This document shows, piece after piece, positions 60,878 to 64,000 of a stretch of DNA of 64,000 bases (its first letter is position 1; each line of letters starts with the position of its first letter). The notes under the pieces were generated by a model that saw only the letters and a list, made by a program, of their open reading frames with translations, was not told the origin of the DNA and searched no databases. Source of the stretch: Azorhizobium doebereinerae UFLA1-100. GTDB taxonomy: Bacteria > Pseudomonadota > Alphaproteobacteria > Rhizobiales > Xanthobacteraceae. The position numbers were made by a program, and so were the translations under genes. The stretch covers positions 153,200 through 217,199 of the forward strand of contig NZ_AXBA01000003.1 of NCBI RefSeq assembly GCF_000473085.1, given 5' to 3'.

Positions 60878-62206
60878 TCAGGCGGCGGAGAGGACGCTGG
60901 CGCGCATATCGGCGAAATCGTCCAGCACGGGCTGGAGCGCGTGGGCCACGGCGAGGAGGCCGGTGTCCGAGAGGCGCGGGCCGACGAGCTGGATGCCGAC
61001 GGGAAGGCCCAGGTCCCCGAGCACCGTCGGGATGGCGACGCAGGGCGTGTGCAGCAGCGTCCACAGCCCGTTGAAGATCCAGTCGCCGACCGTGTGCAGC
61101 CCCTTGGGGGCCTCGCCCGTCGCGGCCGGCGCCAGGACGGCATCGAAGCCGGAGGCGATGGCGTCGAACTCCCTGCGGCAGGCGTCGGAAAGGTCGTAGG
61201 CTTCGACCAGCCGCCTTGGCGTCACGCCCCGCCCGTTCTCGACCGTCAGCCGCAGTTCGGGATGCATGCCATGGCTGTCGCGCAGATATTCGTCATAGAG
61301 CGCCACGCGGCCCTCGCCGAACATGATCATGGTGTGCGCCTCGGCGAGATCGGCGAAGTGCGCGGGCAGGACGATCTCTTCCACGATGGCGCCGGCCCGC
61401 CGCAGCCGCTCGGCCGCGGCCGCCATCGCCTTCCTGGCGCCGGTCTCAGCCTTCGCCCAGTAGGGCGTTTCGCAATAGCCGATGCGCAGGCCCCCGGGAT
61501 CGCGCGTCGCCAGATCGGCGATGCCGGGCAACTGGAACGCCCGCGCCCCGAGAATGAGGTCGTCGACGCTGCGACCATACCAGCCGACCGTGTCGAGGAT
61601 GGGCGAGATCATGTGCACGCCCTCGCGGCTCACCGTGCCCCAGGACGGCTTGATCGCATAGATGCCGTTGAAGGAGGCGGGGCGGATGTGGGAGCCCGCC
61701 GTCTGGGTGCCGAAGGCGAACGGCACCTGATAGTCGCCCACCGCGGCGCCGGAGCCGGACGAGGAGCCGCCCGGCGTATGCGCCAGATTGTAGGGATTGC
61801 GGCTCGCGGCCTTGCGCGAGTTGAAGGCGAACTCCACCGTGTCGGTCTTGCCGAGGATGATCGCGCCGGCATGGCGGACGATGGAGACACAGGCGGCGTC
61901 GCGTGTGGGCCTGTGCCGCTGCCAGGCCGGCGAATTGTAGGTGGTCGGCATGTCGGCGGTGTCCATGATGTCTTTCACGCCGAAGGGCAGGCCGTGCAGC
62001 GGGCCCATGGACGGGCGCTTGTCCAGCTCCCGCGCCTGCCGGATGGCGAGGTCCGGGTCCACATGCAGCCAGGCCTTCACGGCCGGGTCGCGCGCCTCGA
62101 TCCGCGCCAGGCAGGAGCGGACCAGCGCCTCGCTGGTGAGGCGCCCGGCCGCGATCTCGGCCGCGGCCTGCGCGGCGGTGAGGAAACAGGGTTCAATCGT
62201 GCTCAT
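60878..62206 (-). CDS. Amidase-signature family amidase 2
   Basis: A 442-residue amidase, paralogue of amidase 1. Lys78 (GLPFGVKDIMD), the serines of PGGSSSGSGAAV (about 148-150) and Ser172. The nucleophile motif reads TQTAGSHIRPAS, with Ala in place of the Gly of amidase 1. Its ATG overlaps the stop of the small AtzG/GatC-like gene (ATGA), suggesting the two form a complex as AtzE with AtzG or GatA with GatC. Differences around FAFNSRKAASRNPYN (FAAAGRRAATRNPKN in amidase 1) hint at different substrates for the two copies. Confidence 0.92.
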   Translation of the reverse strand: MSTIEPCFLTAAQAAAEIAAGRLTSEALVRSCLARIEARDPAVKAWLHVDPDLAIRQARELDKRPSMGPLHGLPFGVKDIMDTADMPTTYNSPAWQRHRPTRDAACVSIVRHAGAIILGKTDTVEFAFNSRKAASRNPYNLAHTPGGSSSGSGAAVGDYQVPFAFGTQTAGSHIRPASFNGIYAIKPSWGTVSREGVHMISPILDTVGWYGRSVDDLILGARAFQLPGIADLATRDPGGLRIGYCETPYWAKAETGARKAMAAAAERLRRAGAIVEEIVLPAHFADLAEAHTMIMFGEGRVALYDEYLRDSHGMHPELRLTVENGRGVTPRRLVEAYDLSDACRREFDAIASGFDAVLAPAATGEAPKGLHTVGDWIFNGLWTLLHTPCVAIPTVLGDLGLPVGIQLVGPRLSDTGLLAVAHALQPVLDDFADMRASVLSAA

Positions 62207-62412
62207 TTGGGATCTCGCAGAGCCGTCACGGTGAACAGATGGGCGGGTTCGTCCTCTTCCGAGGGCATGCGCGGGATGGCGAGGCCGGTTTCGCGCACGG
62301 TCTTGGCGAGTTCCGCGAGCCGCGCGACCTGCGCCTCCGGCAGGTCCCTGAGCCCGTGTCGCTCGGCATAGAGCCGGATCTCTGCGTCGGTGGCGGTCTG
62401 GATGTCAGGCAT
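62203..62412 (-). CDS. Small AtzG/GatC-like amidase accessory protein
   Basis: A 69-residue acidic protein, mostly helical, starting MPDIQTATDAEIRLYAERHG. The pattern of an N-terminal helix, a central ARLAELAKTVRETG helix and an extended tail with SEEDEPAHLF resembles AtzG (DUF4089-type) and GatC, the small partners of amidases AtzE and GatA. It is translationally coupled to amidase 2 by ATGA and starts 13 bp after amidase 3. It is too short for confident family assignment, so the partner role rests mainly on context. A GGAGGA-type site precedes the ATG. Confidence 0.7.
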   Translation of the reverse strand: MPDIQTATDAEIRLYAERHGLRDLPEAQVARLAELAKTVRETGLAIPRMPSEEDEPAHLFTVTALRDPK

Positions 62413-62425
62413 GGGGTCCTCCGGA

Positions 62426-63865
62426 TCAGAGCGCGGGGCGGCGGGCGCGCCAGGGCGTGGCGGCCTCATAGGCCTGGGCGACGCGCAGCACGGTGGCCTC
62501 GTCGAAGAAGCGTCCGACGATCTGCGCATTCAGCGGGAGGCCCCCGGCGTCGTAACCGGTGCAGACCGTGAGGGCTGGGTGGCCGGTGACGTTGAACACC
62601 GTGGTGGCGGTGTCGGCGGTGAAGGGGGCGACCGTGTCCGGCGCGTCGAAGCGCGGCGCCACATGGAATGCGCCGGCGATCAGCAGGGCATCGCAGGACC
62701 GCACCAGCGCGTCGGTGGCGGCGACGAGCGTGCGGCGCAGCCGCGTCGCCGCCAGATAGTCCGCCGCCCGGACGGTGAAGCCGGACATCATCTTCTCGCG
62801 CAGCGCCTGGCCCATCAGCGCGCTGCGTTCCAGGAAATCCCGCTCGTGGATCGAATAGGACTCCGCCCAGTTGATGACCTTGGTGACAGTGCGGTAGTGC
62901 GCCAGCGGCGCGGGCAGCGTCACCTCGCGGATGATGGCGCCCTGCTGCTCCAGCACGCGCGCGGCATCCTCCAGGGCCTGGGCGTTGGCGGCATCGAGCG
63001 CGGCGCCCTCCGGACCGAGATCGCGGACGAAGCCGACGACGAGCCCCTTCACGCCCGCGTGCAACGCCTTGCGATAGTCGGGCGTGGGGACGTCGGCGCT
63101 GGAGGGATCGTCCGGGTCATGGCCGGCGATCGCCTGCATGACGATGGCATTGTCCTCCACCGTCCAGGTGAGCGGCCCGGTGTGGTCGAGCGTCCAGCAA
63201 TTGGGCAGGCAATGGGCGCGGCTGACCCGCCCGAACGTCGCCTTGAAACCCAGCAGCCCGCAGGCGGCTGCCGGCAGGCGGATCGAGCCACCGGTGTCGG
63301 AGCCGAGCGCGAACATGGCCGTGCCGGCGGCGACCGAGGCGCCGGCGCCGGTCGAGGAACCGCCGGTGAAGCATTCAAGATCCCAGGGATTGCGCGCCAC
63401 GGGGAAGGGCAGGTCGTGATAGACGCCGCCGTTGCCCGTGCCATATTCCCAGGTGTTCAGCTTGCCGAGCAGGATGGCGCCGGCCGCTTCCAGCCGCGCC
63501 ACCGCCGTCGCGGTGCAGCTGGGAACATGGTCGAGCATCAGCCGCGATCCGCCGGTCGTGGGGATGCCGGCGACATGGTAATTGTCCTTCACCGCGAACG
63601 GGATGCCGTGGAGCGGCCCCTTCCAGCGCCCGGCGGCGATCTCCCGTTCCGCCGCCTGCGCCACCGTGAGCGCGCGCTCACGCGTGACGGTGATGTAGCT
63701 GTGGAGCCGGGCATCCAGCGCATCTATGCGGGCGAGAAAAGCTTCCACCAGCGTGACCGGCGACAGTCGCCCGCTGCCGATGAGCCGCGAGGCCTCCGAC
63801 ACGGTGAGGAAGTGCAACGGCGTGGCGGCGCCGGACACTTCGGCGGCGGTGCTCGGCATGTTCAT
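62426..63865 (-). CDS. Amidase-signature family amidase 3 (GatA-like)
   Basis: A 479-residue amidase. Lys93 (GIPFAVKDNYH), GGSSTGAGASV (168-178) and nucleophile Ser194 (GSDTGGSIRLPAA) form the triad. It diverges strongly from amidases 1 and 2 and is closer to allophanate-hydrolase or 1-carboxybiuret-hydrolase-type sequences with CGLLGFKATFGRVS. It is first of the amidase set within the window and starts close behind a membrane-protein gene. Start at 63865 or at the Met two codons on (63859). Confidence 0.92.
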   Translation of the reverse strand: MNMPSTAAEVSGAATPLHFLTVSEASRLIGSGRLSPVTLVEAFLARIDALDARLHSYITVTRERALTVAQAAEREIAAGRWKGPLHGIPFAVKDNYHVAGIPTTGGSRLMLDHVPSCTATAVARLEAAGAILLGKLNTWEYGTGNGGVYHDLPFPVARNPWDLECFTGGSSTGAGASVAAGTAMFALGSDTGGSIRLPAAACGLLGFKATFGRVSRAHCLPNCWTLDHTGPLTWTVEDNAIVMQAIAGHDPDDPSSADVPTPDYRKALHAGVKGLVVGFVRDLGPEGAALDAANAQALEDAARVLEQQGAIIREVTLPAPLAHYRTVTKVINWAESYSIHERDFLERSALMGQALREKMMSGFTVRAADYLAATRLRRTLVAATDALVRSCDALLIAGAFHVAPRFDAPDTVAPFTADTATTVFNVTGHPALTVCTGYDAGGLPLNAQIVGRFFDEATVLRVAQAYEAATPWRARRPAL

Positions 63866-63875
63866 GGCGGACCTC

Positions 63876-64000
63876 TCATTCGGCGGGCAGGCGCGCGGGG
63901 GCGTGCGCGGGTGGCATCGGCATCGCCCCCACTGCCCGGAGCAGGCGGAACAGGTAGGGCGCCGACAGGATGACGAGGAAGATGCGGACGATGTGGAACG
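63876..64000 (-). CDS. C-terminus of a membrane protein, possibly AbrB-family transporter (cut by window edge)
   Basis: The last 40 residues of a protein whose gene begins outside the window. It starts FHIVRIFLVILSAPYLFRLL, a hydrophobic helix, and ends in a Pro/Ala-rich tail. The HxxR-hydrophobic-AP pattern is like the end of AbrB-family (ammonia monooxygenase-like) membrane proteins, but the fragment is too short to be sure. Its stop is 11 bp before amidase 3, so it is probably in the same operon and may be the uptake carrier. Confidence 0.4.
   Translation of the reverse strand, partial: FHIVRIFLVILSAPYLFRLLRAVGAMPMPPAHAPARLPAE

Noticed and set aside
1-64000. tRNA, rRNA or insertion sequence
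   Set aside because: No cloverleaf-like intergenic sequence, rRNA segment or transposase was recognised. A tRNA scan would be needed to be certain.

Overview
The window is very GC-rich, gene-dense DNA with operons joined by ATGA or TGATG overlaps. Twin-arginine solute-binding proteins, a RegB/RegA redox two-component pair and CyoABCD are all present. These point to a free-living alphaproteobacterium, most likely in the order Hyphomicrobiales (Xanthobacteraceae-like; inference, since no rRNA or other taxonomic marker is present). Almost everything is accessory metabolism: import, opening and cleavage of nitrogen-containing organic compounds. No rRNA, tRNA, CRISPR array, intact insertion sequence or prophage was seen.

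Layout. 0.2-1.1 kb: the end of an ABC transporter operon. 1.3-3.2 kb: a lone, visibly AT-richer AIPR-family defence gene with an Mrr-like nuclease motif. 3.6-11.6 kb (minus): an IclR-controlled operon with a polyamine-type ABC transporter, AroM, a DUF917/S-Me-THD protein and a short hydantoinase-A-like protein. 12.2-13.5 kb: an MFS carrier. 13.6-24.8 kb: a second polyamine-type ABC transporter with SDR and DeoR genes, a proline-iminopeptidase-like hydrolase, a small-molecule kinase next to an AGXT2L-type PLP enzyme, and an MHS-type carrier. 25.0-31.8 kb: cyoABCD-SURF1-regB-regA, a redox-linked quinol oxidase locus.

31.8-47.7 kb is the most unusual region. It holds a fumarate-reductase-like flavoprotein, LeuC/LeuD paralogues, a GntR regulator with clear operators, a complete branched-chain-type ABC importer, an isocitrate-lyase/PEP-mutase superfamily lyase, HyuB and HyuA, an isochorismatase-like hydrolase lacking the catalytic Cys, and a flavin monooxygenase. 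I infer an undescribed catabolic route: import, redox step, ATP-driven ring or amide opening, hydration of a substituted maleate-like acid, then C-C cleavage. The hydratase-plus-lyase ending resembles the end of anaerobic nicotinate fermentation (dimethylmaleate hydratase, dimethylmalate lyase).

47.9-53.8 kb: a secreted protein of unknown function and glycerol use (glpR; glpD-glpK-glpF). 54.1-58.2 kb: an orphan family-3 binding protein and an idonate/gluconate module (idnO, idnD, LacI regulator) with a GntR/IdnR-type operator. 58.4-64 kb: RidA and an amidohydrolase operon of three amidases, an AtzG/GatC-like helper and an N-carbamoylsarcosine-amidase-like enzyme, followed by the C-terminus of a membrane protein cut by the window edge.

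Five copies of a GC-rich palindromic repeat lie around the ABC transporter genes. Perfect hairpins mark most convergent gene ends.
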